This document shows positions 49,701 through 59,939 of a stretch of DNA of 64,000 nucleotides, one piece after another; position 1 is the first letter of the stretch; each line of letters opens with the position of its first letter. A program made the position numbers and the translations under genes. Under the pieces are notes generated by a model that saw only the letters and a program-made list of their open reading frames with translations, ran no database searches and had not been told where the DNA came from. The stretch is from positions 25,299,047 to 25,363,046 of the forward strand of contig CM029370.1 in assembly GCA_017165825.1 (NCBI GenBank), in the 5' to 3' direction. The stretch is from Hepsetus odoe (Eukaryota; Chordata; Actinopteri; Characiformes; Hepsetidae).

Positions 49701-52021
49701 GGTTTTCGATAAGATCCAAATTTATCTAGACCCAGAATAGGAACTTCCATCGGACTGAGTCATGGAGACTCCTCTGTATCCAGACATTACATTTTTTGCT
49801 TTTGAAGACAGGACGTTATGGCTGTCACCTCCCTCTCATTACTGCCTTACACCTCCCAAAACAGGACACAAATTTATGTAGTTTCACAGAGCAGAATCAC
49901 CTTTACAGTACGTTACTGCAGAGACACAACTATCTAAACCAACTGGGTTTAAAGAAGGGTGACACAGAACTGTGCACAAACTAAACATTGTCTGATTATT
50001 TAAATCAGACTAATCACTTTTAACCAGTTCGGCTCTGGCCAGACACAAATGACATCAGAACAGACATTTGCTTCTTTTAAGCTCTTGAAAACTGTCTGAA
50101 ATTTCAACACTGGCAGGTGTAAGATGGAAAGAACAGCATTCACTGTCACCTGCATGAACACTTCCCCTAATTTGCAAATATTTGCTTTTATTTTACATGT
50201 TCTGAAAAAAGTTGAAGGATTGGCTCGAATGTCAAAAATACCTGTTTACTTTAAAGCAACTGAACGATCTTTGACCACAGGCAGGTTTAGACTCTAACCA
50301 TGATGAACCCTCAGTAAAAGTCACAAAAGAGTTGCATTCATGTTGTCACAGGGCCTGAACTTAGATGTGCTGGGCACACTGAATAATAAATGACTGCAAC
50401 ATCCAGGCAGCGACACTAAACTTAGAGCGGTATTGATTAGCCAGATGAAACAGAAGACCATGCCACAAGAAATGGGCAATAACTATTTTATTTAGCTGCA
50501 TAAGAATGAAACAGCCATGAACAAAACTAATCAAAACCTCTAACTGGTGGCCTAGTGGTAGGCATAGACCCCATGATGGAGGATCATGGGTTTGAGTGCC
50601 GGAGTTGTAGGTAAAAAGGAGGCACCGTCCCCCAGCACTGCTCCCCGGGTGTTGGATGTATAGTTGATCGCTGCTTCGATGTGTGAAATGGGCAAATGCA
50701 GGCTGTGGTTTATCCACAATGACAACTTGGACTAATTAGCAGGGCTGCTCAATTAATAACATTTTAATTGATTTTTGCATTCAGTGAAAATATTATTGCC
50801 ATTAATATGATTATTTACTGTTTTAAATTACAGTTCAATGAAAACGACTGCATTGATTTCAAGATGTTTCCAAATTCAGCGAGGAATGGTCATGAATAAT
50901 TGTGACCGATGATTCCCAAAATAAGTGGGATTAGGATTTTTGTGATCATCAGGCAGCCGTTCTAATTACCCATACAGTGAGCATAGTCTGGATCAGTAAA
51001 TGTAAAAGCAGCAATTAAGCCACTGGTCCCCCAGATTTCAGAAGAAATGGCTCGTCCAAACTATTAAACTAGGTTAAATAGTTTATAAATCTCAAGTACG
51101 AGGTCCACCTTATAGCTGTACATCAACAGACCTGTTCCATGCCCCTCTGATAGTTCTCCACCCCACAGATACCCGGTCCTGCACACTGCAGGGATGCTTG
51201 GGCTCCAGACGACTAATTCAGCTCATCAGAGCCAACAGACCCTTCTTCAGTCCAAGTGGACGTGCTGAAGGACAGAAAACCCTCCCAAGAGCTGCTCCAG
51301 GACCAGCAGCACAAAACCCTTTAAGGGAATTCCACCAATTTTACACATTTCTACACACACTCAGAAAAGCCTTTCGGAGTGGGTAGTCACTTGCACTGCT
51401 CAGTCTGGTGGATACACTGAACACAGCTTGTATCATCTGCTGATTAAATCATCAAAGCAGCCCCCGGTTCCCTCACACCAGAGGAACTGGATGGTCAAGT
51501 GTCTAAATTCAAGATTAAATTGTGTTTTCCATTAAACCTCTCTCCTTTGGGGAAGATGGCTCTGGACACAGGGGCTCCAATATGTGGACTTCAGTTTGAG
51601 AGAAACACAGAAAGTTAAAACCCAGAAACCAGGTGTGTTTCTCAGCAGTAGCAGCACATCGCCCAGTCCTGCGGTTTAAACTCACTTTTTTCCAGCGTGT
51701 GGGGGTTTTGTACATGAATTTCAGGCTGGTCTGAGCTGGCTGTGAGGTGTTTCAGTGTAAGTTTACCTCCAGTTTGTGGTTGAGCTGGAAGACTGTCTGT
51801 GCTTTGTGGCAGAGCTGGGCAAAGCACGAACTGAGGCTGGTCATCTTCTGGCGGCCTTCATAAGTAATGTCGGCCTGGTCCGGGTCGATTTCGCCCAGCA
51901 GCAGGTCCACGTCCACGAAGGCCTTGTCGAACTCCTTTTCCAGGACCTCCAGCCAGCGAAACATGGACATGCCCGAGGCCGGAGCTCCGAGCGCGGCTCC
52001 CTGCGCGGCGCCCAACGACAT
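40196..52021 (-). CDS. gopc: Golgi-associated PDZ and coiled-coil motif-containing protein (9 coding exons, 446 aa)
   Basis: Coding exons in transcript order: 52021-51767, 45325-45161, 44777-44754, 43379-43204, 43111-42946, 42555-42460, 41731-41567, 41320-41146, 40314-40196. The start ATG has a favourable A at -3. Residues 19-65 match the conserved N-terminal block (SMFRWLEVLEKEFDKAFVDV). Coiled coils span about 70-220, with the leucine-rich LLQLHALQLQLHAK and [20 protein letters not shown]. The PDZ domain is at about 275-360, with carboxylate loop GLGI at 288-291 and the ILAVNNINLRDAKHKEAV helix region. Family knowledge: GOPC (PIST/CAL/FIG) sits at the trans-Golgi, binds C-terminal PDZ ligands such as CFTR, and controls their sorting or degradation. 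The C-terminal tail is acidic and serine-rich. The N-terminus is about 10 residues shorter than in mammals. Confidence 0.96.
42005..42235 (+). repeat. tRNA-derived SINE, family A (gopc intron 6)
   Basis: Head AGGTGGCCTAGTGTTTAGAC, B box GGGTCGAATCCCAG, GGTTGCCCTGAGGTACCGTC and a decayed 3' body ending TGCCACTTTCACTTCAC. It is antisense to gopc. Confidence 0.85.
43571..43620. repeat. (CA)n microsatellite
   Basis: Imperfect then pure CA run in gopc intron 3. Confidence 0.95.
44754..44777 (-). other. gopc: gopc 24-nt microexon (coding exon 3)
   Basis: Encodes eight residues, PVPSVEEM, between a cttaag acceptor and a gtaagt donor. It preserves frame, so skipping is silent to the rest of the protein. 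It sits where the long mammalian isoform carries GPSVEEL and the short isoform lacks eight residues. Confidence 0.85.
45338..45372. repeat. (CA)n microsatellite; (TG)n on the gopc strand
   Basis: A run of about 17 dinucleotide units. On the gopc strand it is (TG)n and ends about 12 nt before the acceptor of coding exon 2. Confidence 0.95.
45640..45980 (+). repeat. Dispersed fish repeat with the GGAGCACCCGGAGGAAAC motif
   Basis: Begins with CTTGTCCTAATTAAGGTCAC and continues through GGAAACTGGAGCACCCGGAG, ATGGGGAGAACATACAAACT and CTCACTGTGAGGCGACAGCG. This array of motifs is common in teleost genomes. The class is uncertain. A 5' fragment of the same element is at about 3935-4065. Confidence 0.7.
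46435..46725 (+). mobile_element. LINE 3' fragment (reverse transcriptase C-terminus and tail)
   Basis: Encodes a broken VREARLRWFGHVQRRDED stretch and a KRGRPKRTLMDKVREDMKVV stretch, then a tail with CTTAAACGGGAACAGCCAAA and a short AAG repeat. The LRWFGHVQRRDE motif identifies it as a LINE C-terminus. Confidence 0.75.
46729..46760. repeat. (CA)n microsatellite at a LINE tail
   Basis: A pure CA run immediately after the LINE 3' tail, consistent with a microsatellite that grew from or at the insertion end. Confidence 0.9.
48437..48640 (+). repeat. tRNA-derived SINE, family B (best copy)
   Basis: Head GTGGTGGTCTAGTGGTAGGA, B box CCAGGTTTGAATCCCACC, CAAGACCCTTAACCCTGAGT, and tail CGCTCTGGATAAGAGCGTCT followed by GCTAAATG. 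The tail is the conserved 3' end seen in several teleost SINE families and their partner LINE-2-like elements. Confidence 0.9.
50540..50735 (+). repeat. tRNA-derived SINE, divergent family A
   Basis: Head ACTGGTGGCCTAGTGGTAGG, a B-box-like GGGTTTGAGTGCC, and body GGCACCGTCCCCCAGCACTG. It differs from the other copies in its middle, which suggests an older or separate subfamily. Confidence 0.7.
50743..50975. mobile_element. Second copy of the AGGGCTGCTC-type MITE
   Basis: Starts AGGGCTGCTCAATTAATAAC, like the reverse-complemented right end of the 5760-6681 element, and ends near a GATCATCAGGCAGCC stretch that may be the eroded other end. It is AT-rich and non-coding. Confidence 0.45.
51172..51380 (+). 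repeat. Unclassified dispersed repeat, copy 1
   Basis: Shares a CCTGCACACTGCAG block, an AGCTCATCAGAGCCAACAGA block and CCCTTCTTCAGTCCAAGTGG with about 53080-53260. It has no terminal repeats or coding potential that I can see. Confidence 0.6.
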
Positions 52022-52325
52022 CCTCGCCCTGCAGGCCGGCTACGAACCAGGGGAGAGCCGGGCTCGACGAAACAGAATAAAACCTCGGATTCCGCCCGAC
52101 AAATGCAACGTAACGTTTCTCTATCGGCTCCTCTGGATGCTCTTCGGTCAGTAACAGAGGCAGAACACGATACTCCGGGCGACAGAGGTGATTTTTGCTT
52201 CCCTCTCCTCCTCCGATCGAAACGTCCGCCACTGACGGGAAATCTGCAGCCGCAATCGATTGCATTGGTCTGCCACACGATTAGGTCTGCAGAAAGAGAA
52301 ACGGATAGAAGAGCACCGAGCGAAT
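51850..52325 (-). promoter_or_regulatory. GC-rich gopc promoter and first-exon region
   Basis: The sequence turns GC- and CpG-rich around the gopc start codon. A minus-strand CCAAT box lies at 52268-52264, about 245 bp upstream of the ATG. No TATA box is evident. This is the usual CpG-island style of a broadly expressed gene. Confidence 0.5.
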
Positions 52326-52329
52326 CGAT

Positions 52330-52525
52330 CGATCCCTGCTCTAATTTGCCCACTTGATTAGAAAAGTCCTGATCTTTCTCTTCACTGGCTCTCTGACAGT
52401 TATTGGACCACTTTATTACAGATGTCCTCATTCTCTCCACCTTCTCCCTTAAAGCTTTACATTTACACACCTGATCCATGATCAGTTTGGCACTCTCTTT
52501 AGGACTTATCAGCTCTGGAGAGTAG
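52330..52525 (-). other. Orphan exon-like coding segment, coiled-coil-like, unidentified
   Basis: On the minus strand a pyrimidine-rich acceptor (TTTTTTCTCTACTCTCCAG) is followed by an open stretch reading ELISPKESAKLIMDQVCKCK, then ALREKVERMRTSVIKWSNNC and QRASEEKDQDFSNQVGKLEQ. The peptide is charged and helix-prone, and its base composition differs from the AT-rich intergenic DNA and the GC-rich promoter beside it. No clear donor was found at its 3' side, and I do not recognise the family. It could be an exon of an unannotated gene, an upstream gopc exon, or a decayed retrocopy. Confidence 0.35.
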
Positions 52526-52661
52526 AGAAAAAACAGAATATACTTCAAGAAACTGACATGATACACCATGTTTTCCCTAAAAATCAGTTTAACTGAAGAA
52601 GAAGGGACCAGTAGCTTCACAAGATGTTTTTCAGCTTCCCTACTGCACTGCATTAAATGCA

Positions 52662-52920
52662 GCGGTGGCCGTAGTGTTTAGGGAGTCGGCCACAGGATCG
52701 GAAGATTGTGGGTTCAAACCCCTCACCAGTAGGTTACCCTGTGGTACCCTTGAGCAAGATACTGTCCCCATCACTGCTCCCTGGGCGCTTTTAATAGCTG
52801 CCCCCTGCTGCACAGTGTTTGAGTGCATGGGTTAAATGCAGAGGTCCGATTTCGTTGTGGTTCACTGTGTGATGTGCTGTGACCTCGCAATGACAAGGGT
52901 TGTCACATTCACTTTCACTT
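52662..52920 (+). repeat. tRNA-derived SINE, family A
   Basis: Well preserved: head GCGGTGGCCGTAGTGTTTAG, B box GTGGGTTCAAACCCCTC, CTGCCCCCTGCTGCACAGTG, and 3' end GACAAGGGTTGTCACATTCA. Confidence 0.9.
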
Positions 52921-53079
52921 AAATAGGACTAACTCTACTCTCTCTGTAAAAACACAGTGTCAGTGTTCTTTCATTACTGAAGATTTCTCAGTTCGCTCAG
53001 GATAGAAGACTGTGGGGTAATTTTATCACAGTAATGATAAATGTTGTCATATTGCCCAGCCCAAGGTGGAGACCCCCCA

Positions 53080-53260
53080 GTCCTGCACACTGCAGTGATG
53101 TTTCTAGTCCAGAACACCCAGTCCAGCTCCTCAGAGAACCAACAGGCCCTTCTTCAGTCAATGTGGAAACAGAGAAAACACTTCACTTACTACTCCAGGA
53201 GCAGAAATCCCTTCCTACAACTTTACACATGTCTACATGTAGTCACTGACCTGTGAACAG
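53080..53260 (+). repeat. Unclassified dispersed repeat, copy 2
   Basis: Shares CCTGCACACTGCAG, CAGCTCCTCAGAGAACCAAC and AGGCCCTTCTTCAGTC with the copy at about 51172-51380, in the same orientation. Confidence 0.6.
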
Positions 53261-53771
53261 CAGCTCAGATTGGTTTGATGAAAAAAAAACTGGGAAACCT
53301 TTTTAAATAGCAGCCTATGTTTACATTGTCCCCTTTCCTTTGTCCCCTGAAATGTCCACAAAGCATCCATTTTAATAAAGACAGAAGAAGAGCAATAAAA
53401 AACAAAAAGGTAAATGCTTATAATAATAATCAAAATCAATCATTTAAGCATCATTTACTTCTAAAATAAGCAAAAAAATATCTACATATCCACTGGTCAC
53501 AGCCCAAAAATATCTGGCATATTTTTATTTATAGCAAATCTTATTTTTTGTCTGAAATGAATATTTTTCATGTCATAAAATTGCACAGAATATATTTTCA
53601 TTATCCTGTTTGCAGATCGTCTTGCTCATATAAGCTAATTTTTTCAATAGTTTTTTCTAGTTTTTAATCTATTTATTTTTCTAACCTCATTCCGAGCTGA
53701 GATCTCACTTCCACTTGTTTAAATTTATGATGGTAAATTAGATACAATGCTGAAGAAAAAAATATTTATTT

Positions 53772-53952
53772 ATGAACCACAATGAAACTGGACCTCTGCA
53801 TTTAACCCATGCAGCAGGGGGCAGCTATGAAAGCGCCTAAGGAGCAGTGACAGGGACAGTTCCTTGCTCAAGGGTACCTCAGGGCAACCTACTGGCAAGG
53901 GGTTTGAACCCACAATCTTCCAATCCGGTGGCCAACTCCCTAAACACCTAGT
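53772..53952 (-). repeat. tRNA-derived SINE, family A
   Basis: Reverse copy beginning at TGAACCACAATGAAACTGGA, with CATTTAACCCATGCAGCAGG, CAAGGGTACCTCAGGGCAAC, B box GGGTTTGAACCCACAA and the head complement GGCCAACTCCCTAAACACCT. Confidence 0.9.
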
Positions 53953-54624
53953 AGTGAAACTACTAGGGTAGTAGAAATTATCCAATTGTGAATTTCACAA
54001 TTCAGTGCAAAGGCTCTGAACATGGAAGAGAAATATGAAACCGGATATTCATCCTCCAGCTGGCACAACCGCAACTACTGTTTACACATTTAACTAATCC
54101 AGACCTTTTAACTGATTTCCTGTTTGTTTGCATTGATGTTAATGTTAATTTTGCAGATACATGACATTATCCATAAACTATTTGCTTGGATGTCTAAGAA
54201 TTTTGCAGAGCATGTGGGAGAAGAATTCTGAGACTTCCTAACCACAGAAAACAAATTTATTCTAATCAGCATACAAGGACAGAATGATGTATAAATGTCA
54301 GGTGACAGTAAAAGGACATAACTAGCTCTAGATAAATAGCAGGGGGTACTCAGACAGCGTTTTACTACACTTATCCACAATCATAAGTATGCATTTTTAA
54401 AAATAGTAACATTAGAATAAATAGAAATAAATGAACAAAAAACAGAATCTTTTATTCATTTCCACACTGTACTGGGAAACCAGACGAAACCAGTCCAGAA
54501 GATTGCTTTTTATCACACACTGGAGAAACATCCATCACGCCAAAAAAGCCAAAAACTAAAAGATAAAGTATCTGCTTAAAGGTATTTGGGCAGAGGAAAC
54601 TGCATTCTGTTTAACAGAATGGGC

Positions 54625-54798
54625 TGTAAACAGGTTATCAGCAAGTTTCTCACATCTGCAGACAGGCAGGACAATCCATGGCTGATCTGCCAGTTCCTTG
54701 TCAGTGTTTTCCAACCAAGATAATGATCAGAGCCATTGTTCCAAGTAAAGTGATGTAGGCCCACTCGCACCAGCACTCAATTCGCTGAGCTATTTAAG
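54625..54798 (+). promoter_or_regulatory. nepn promoter: TATA-like box with FOX and SOX motifs upstream
   Basis: A TATA-like TATTTAAG at 54791-54798 lies 57 bp before the nepn ATG, which would give a leader of roughly 30 nt. Upstream are a forkhead-type TGTAAACA (54625-54632) and a SOX-type CATTGTT (54734-54740, the complement of AACAATG). The motifs are read directly; their use is inference, guided by the known endodermal, Sox17-linked expression of mouse nephrocan. Confidence 0.45.
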
Positions 54799-54854
54799 CC
54801 TCAGACCTTCGAAAGCTGCTTCAGCACTGAGACAGACCCAGTAATATCTACACT

Positions 54855-57638
54855 ATGTGGACTCTTCATGTTCTTCTTTACACTTTACTGTTGCTTCTCC
54901 ACTCATCGTGCAGGCAAGTGTGTCCAGAGAAATGTGTTTGTGAACAAACAGCGTCAGTGCAGTGTTTTAGAGTGCAGGTCATACCGTCAGGAATCCCGAG
55001 AGATGTGAAGAAACTCAGCTTAGGATACAACCACATTAAGGAGATAAAGGTAAAAGCTTTCCTTCATTTTGTACTATTGATTGTGCTCTTCATGTCCTTT
55101 TCTTCACTTCTGTGTTTCTACTGGTTCCTAATATATTGTGAACATTGCTGCTTCTTATTTCAACTTGAATTTTTTGAATGTAGAAAATCTCCCTTTTTCA
55201 GATATCACATTTCTCCAGGTCTCTAAGGAAAACGGGCATTATGGGTTTATGGATAAAAATGAAAAATAATAGGTATTTAATTTAAAGTATTTAATACAAC
55301 ATTTCTGCCTGATGAAATGATTAGGATGGAATTGAAGTTATTTGTTGGTCTGATGTGAAATTCCAGCAAAACCACATTGATAGCTGGTGATTATAGAAAA
55401 TATATTGTTTCAGAATGATCAGGAAACACCCAGAGGTTCACCTTTATTTGTGCTGTAGACATCACAGCTTCATTAGAAAAAACTGTATTACCATTAGAAA
55501 GAAATGTGAATCCATGTGTGTAATGCCCTATTTCACATTAAATCATTCTGAATTACTCCTGAGCACCTGCATTACACTGAAGTGTTTACAAATCAGTGGA
55601 CTTGTCTTTTAATTCTAGTTTTCAACTAAACTGCAATGCCAGTAGTGATTCACCATGAGGTCAGTTTCCCAAACACTTAATCTCTACACTTACAGAAAAG
55701 CAATACTTTATTCAAAAACTAAAACAATACTAGAGGTATATTTCAAGGTGGGCTGACTGTACTGAACTAAAATGTGAATCATTTTGGAGGTTTGAGAAAC
55801 GTTGGTCTAGGAGTTCCATTGCTTTTTTCTTTTTGTTTGTCCTTAGAATAGAGATTTGTCCAGTTTGCCAGGCCTTGAGGAGATCATCCTTTCCTCATGT
55901 GGAGTGGAGCAGTTGGAGGCTAATGTGTTTAGGACCCAGAAGATATTAAAGAATCTGGACCTTCAGAAGAACAAACTGAGGCACATCCCTCGTGGCCTGC
56001 CGTCCAGTCTGGAAAACCTTCACCTGGGTCACAACAGAATCCAAGCGCTGCAGGAGTCCACCCTGCAGGGACTGAAGAAACTCCGCATGCTAAACCTCCA
56101 GAATAACCTAATCACCACGTTACGCTCCAACACCCTATCAGCACTGTCAATGCTGGAGGGTCTCTATCTTGAGGGTAATAAAATCGAGATGGTGCAGGGT
56201 GCCCTGAAGTTGCCAAAGCTTAATCTGTTCATTTTAGCAAATAATAAGATCCCTTCCCTGCCCTCAGCTTTCTTCTCATCTTTGCAGCTTCTAAAAACAC
56301 TGGACTTGTCCTCCAATCTCCTGACCAAGGTGCCCCATGACCTCCCACAATCTCTACTTTACCTCAACCTGGATAGGAACTACATTAGAACACTAAAAAG
56401 TCGTGATATGGCCCAGCTGCGTGATCTGGCTACACTTACTGCCTGCCACAATAGATTGGTAACAGTGGATGGAGGCCTCCGTCTGCCCAATCTGACCATG
56501 TTAGAACTGGTAGGCAATCAGTTGCGGGTGCTGCCCGGCCGGCTGTCAGCCAGATTGGAGAAGCTGGACTGTGGGCAGAATCACATCCAGGAAGTTACCC
56601 AACAGCAGCTTTCGGGAATGAGGCAACTTCGTCATCTTTTCTTGGAAAATAACACCATCCGGCACTTTGAGAGCAATGTTCTGAGGAACTGTCTCCACTT
56701 AACTAACCTAGCTCTAGAACAGAATCTTCTCTCCATCTTTCCAAATGGGTACAAATGATGCATGTGTTTTTACAATAGAGGTATTCTGGTCTAAAATGAA
56801 TGTATAGTATGTTATTTATCATATTAAGTAGTTTCTAGTAGTACAGGATTGTCTCCCTCCTTCTCATCGGTTTGACAGGAGGTACATTTTAATATTGTTT
56901 TCTTTCATCAATGCCTTTTCACTACAATAGTTAGCATGTCTCATGAAAATACATCATACAGGGGCTATTTGTGTAGCCTTCTGCTCCTCGTGATCTACCC
57001 TCGACCCTTTTTATACAACCTTTGATGCTGACTATGAGGTCAGGTTAGTATTAGTCATACAGTTGATCTAGTGGGTCAAATTAAGATTAAAATATGGACA
57101 GGTACAGCTTTGAAAAATTAGTATCAGTTAAACTTATATACATATATGTGTATGTGTGTATAGCAAGGCATGTTAGTTGATTCTCTTGGCACCCTTCAGT
57201 GTAGATTGTGACTCTTCTGGTCATTTGTATCACCCCAGGCTTCCTGAATCCCTGGTTCGTTTGGATTTAAAGGGGAACCGGATTGCTGTGATTGAGGAGC
57301 ACCAAATGAAGTCGCTGAGGCGACTCCAGGTGTTAAACCTGCGCAACAACAGGCTCTCCTCACTGCCAGCCATGAATCTACTGCCCAAGCTGAAGACACT
57401 GTACGTGGAGGGAAACCCGTGGAACTGCAGCTGTGAGCTGCTCAAGATCAAGAGGTCCCTGCTGGCGAGGGATGTAGATATCAGCTCAGACTTATGTAGT
57501 GAAACTGTCTATACATCAGTTGACATTTGGCAAGCGTACATGATGGTACAGGAGAAGTGTGAGGAACCTGTAGAGTCAATACCGGAGAGTCATATCGAGC
57601 ACATAGACAATGAGGAGTATTATGATTACGATGTTTAA
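54855..57638 (+). CDS. nepn: Nephrocan, secreted leucine-rich repeat protein (3 coding exons, 498 aa)
   Basis: Coding exons are 54855-55049, 55847-56748 and 57239-57638, with GT-AG introns in phases 0 and 2. A signal peptide covers about residues 1-20. The N-terminal cysteine cap is C23-x3-C27-x-C29-x7-C37 (CPEKCVCEQTASVQC). About 17 leucine-rich repeats follow (for example LKNLDLQKNKLRHIP and LRMLNLQNNLITTLR). The C-terminal cap is NPWNCSCELL with C429, C431, C452 and C473. The tail is acidic and tyrosine-rich. Family: small leucine-rich proteoglycan-like proteins; mouse nephrocan is secreted and dampens TGF-beta signalling. The identity rests on domain order, length (mouse about 512 aa) and position beside gopc and nus1. 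An AATAAA at 57639-57644 overlaps the end of the gene but is too close to the stop to be an obvious poly(A) signal. Confidence 0.88.
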
Positions 57639-58726
57639 AATAAAAAGAATAGCAAAACTTTCAGTCAAGCATATTACTTCTAAATCCTAGCGTTTCCATC
57701 TACTGAATCTGCTCATTGAAAACAAGGGGAAGCATGACTTACACATTGTTTTTGTTGTGTTGATTCTTTTAACTTTAAAAGAAACTGAATATTTGCAAAT
57801 AAGCAATATCACAATTCTGGTTCAACAGCATCAATGTCATTCTATATATAGAAATACCTGCATAAATAAGATACACCAAGAACGTGTCAAATATGGCAGA
57901 TTTATTTCTGAACAAATCAGAGCATCAAAAAGAAGGGAAATGAAACTGAAGCATGATATATTTTCATGTGTAGTTTGCATTAATGATGAATATAAATAAT
58001 GGTCTCTCCTTGTTTTTCTGGAAAGCAGCTTTAGTTTTAACACGGCGCTACAACTAACCCCACTGTGCAGAGACTGTCTGTGAGCCTGAAAAGATATTAA
58101 CATGCAACACTACAACAACACAGAAAGTAATTACTATTACACAAGTGGAAACTCTAACTTATACACTCCTCAGTAAACGAAGAAAATTATTTTAAAAAGT
58201 GCTTTCTGATTGCAATCTCCAGATGATGGTGCTATGGGATGGGAGAACATGCTTCACTACCCAGCTTGTCAATGTGAGAGTTAACACTGGGTTAGACTGG
58301 GTTCTGCTTTTTTAAAAAATTTTTATTTATTTTTTTTATAAAATCATATCAAGAAGGTCATTTCAGAAAGTAGTGAACATAATACTAAAATATATCAAAT
58401 TTTATATCATAACTAATGGATATCAGTTCATTAATTTATGGCTGAAAGTTTAACGCATACTTTTTTGGTGTGGAAAACTCATGCGAGAGTACTATAACAT
58501 TGTAACATTTGTGGTTTATAGATGAATGTAGTGTTTACACTAATGTAATACAAACTGTCAGGAATTTTGTTCTTTTAGTCAAAGCTATATTTGTTTAAGA
58601 TCCCATCTGCAAGACCAGTTTACAACAGTGAAGAGCGTTGTTTTACCACAAGGTTCACTTCCTTATTGAAGTCATTCGATGGTTTCATTTTATTAAAAGC
58701 AGAGGATACATTTTGTTGTACTTCAC

Positions 58727-58734
58727 TGTCTCTC

Positions 58735-58812
<78 letters not shown>
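58727..58812. repeat. Compound (CT)n(TA)n microsatellite
   Basis: About 20 CT units followed by about 22 TA units, directly abutting the left end of an inverted-repeat transposon. Confidence 0.95.
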
Positions 58813-58814
<2 letters not shown>

Positions 58815-58815
<1 letters not shown>

Positions 58816-59360
58816 ACAGTACTGTGCAAAAGTGCAGGTGTGGAAAAAAAATGCTGTAAACAAAGAATGCTTTCAGAAATGGAAGTGTTAATCATTTATT
58901 TTCATCAATCAACAAAATGCAGTGAATGAACAAAAGAGAATCTAAATCAAATCAATATTTGGTGTGGCCACCCTTTGCCTTCAAAGCAGCATCAATTCTT
59001 CTAGGTACACTTGTACACAGTTTTTGAAGGAACTCGGCTGGTAGGTCGTTCCAAACATCTTGGAGAACGAACCACAGATCTTCTGTGGATGTAGCTTCCT
59101 CACATCCTTCTGTCTCTTCATGTGATCCAGACACACTGGATGATGTTGAGATCAGGGCTCTGTGGGGCCAGAAGAACTGATGCTGGTTTGAAGGCAAAAG
59201 GTAGAAACACCAGATACTGATCTGATTTAGATTTTTCTTTTGTTCGCTCACTTTGCATTTTGTAAATTGATAAAAAGAAACAATCATTATTTATATTTCT
59301 GAAAGCGTTCTTTATTTACAGCATTTTTCCACACCTGCCTAAAACTTTTGCACAGTACTG

Positions 59361-59362
<2 letters not shown>
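58815..59362. mobile_element. Tc1/mariner-like MITE with long inverted repeats
   Basis: The left end is TACAGTACTGTGCAAAAGTG. The right end, reverse-complemented, is TACAGTACTGTGCAAAAGTT. The similarity continues inward (GGTGTGGAAAAA..ATGCTGTAAA, GCTTTCAGAAAT, ACAAAATGCA, GAACAAAAGA), so each arm is roughly 150 bp with small gaps. TA runs flank both ends, fitting TA target insertion. The middle (TTGGTGTGGCCACCCTTTGC) carries no intact transposase. Confidence 0.75.

Positions 59363-59409
<47 letters not shown>
59361..59409. repeat. Compound (TA)n(TG)n microsatellite
   Basis: TA units followed by about 14 TG units, at the right end of the 58815-59362 element. Confidence 0.95.
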
Positions 59410-59658
59410 TGGGATTAGGTTTTGGTTGATGGAGTTTAGAGTTTAGGATTAAGGAAAGTTTACCTGTATTTTAATAGTTGAAGGTGAAATAAACACGTAT
59501 AAAGTATCTAAAAAAGTGTATAAAAAATAAATTAAATAAACAAATAAATAAATAAAAATGATGGGTCCCTTGATGTCCACCTGAATGTATAGGCACCTTT
59601 GATGGGTCACATAGGGGCCAAATTCTCATCAACATCAGGAACACCAAGAAAACACTGC

Positions 59659-59687
59659 TTTTGTGTATGTGTGTGTGTGTGTGTGTG
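59659..59687. repeat. (TG)n microsatellite
   Basis: Slightly interrupted TG run. Confidence 0.9.
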
Positions 59688-59939
59688 AAAGGGGTGTCTG
59701 AGACCCTCTGAGATCTGCATAATTCTCTTAGATTTCAGTAATAGATTGTTAAATCCGGGGTGCCAAAACTTGTGAAGAACTGTTTGTTTTGTGTTTTCCA
59801 TTCATCTTGCTACTTTCAGCTCCTTTCTAAAGAACGGTCATCTGCGTGTCAAATCCCGCCGTTCAATACTGCACAAACAGTATTTCTGCATTGCCGTCGG
59901 TCACGCTCTATTTTCACACACTATCTAGTGCATAGCGTG

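Larger units (their letters stand above)
45162..51766 (-). other. gopc intron 1 and its content
   Basis: The intron occupies 45326-51766. It contains a microsatellite beside the exon 2 acceptor (45338-45372), a fish repeat (about 45640-45980), a LINE 3' fragment (46435-46725), a (CA)n run, SINE copies (48437-48640, 50540-50735), a MITE (50743-50975) and an unclassified repeat (about 51172-51380). No further gene is seen. Confidence 0.65.
52022..54784. other. Spacer between gopc and nepn
   Basis: Divergent intergenic region holding the gopc promoter, an orphan coiled-coil-like segment (52330-52525), two SINEs (52662-52920 plus, 53772-53952 minus) and the second copy of an unclassified repeat (53080-53260). 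About 53260-53770 and 53960-54590 are AT-rich with nothing recognisable. Confidence 0.6.

Noticed and set aside
51776..52357. A 193-codon open frame on the plus strand opposite gopc exon 1
   Set aside because: It is the antisense shadow of a conserved gopc exon and CpG-rich promoter. The peptide has no domain-like pattern.
51841..52653. A 270-codon open frame on the minus strand across the gopc promoter and first exon
   Set aside because: Its right part overlaps gopc exon 1 in a wrong frame and owes its length to GC-rich sequence. Only the 52330-52525 portion looks coding, and that is reported on its own.
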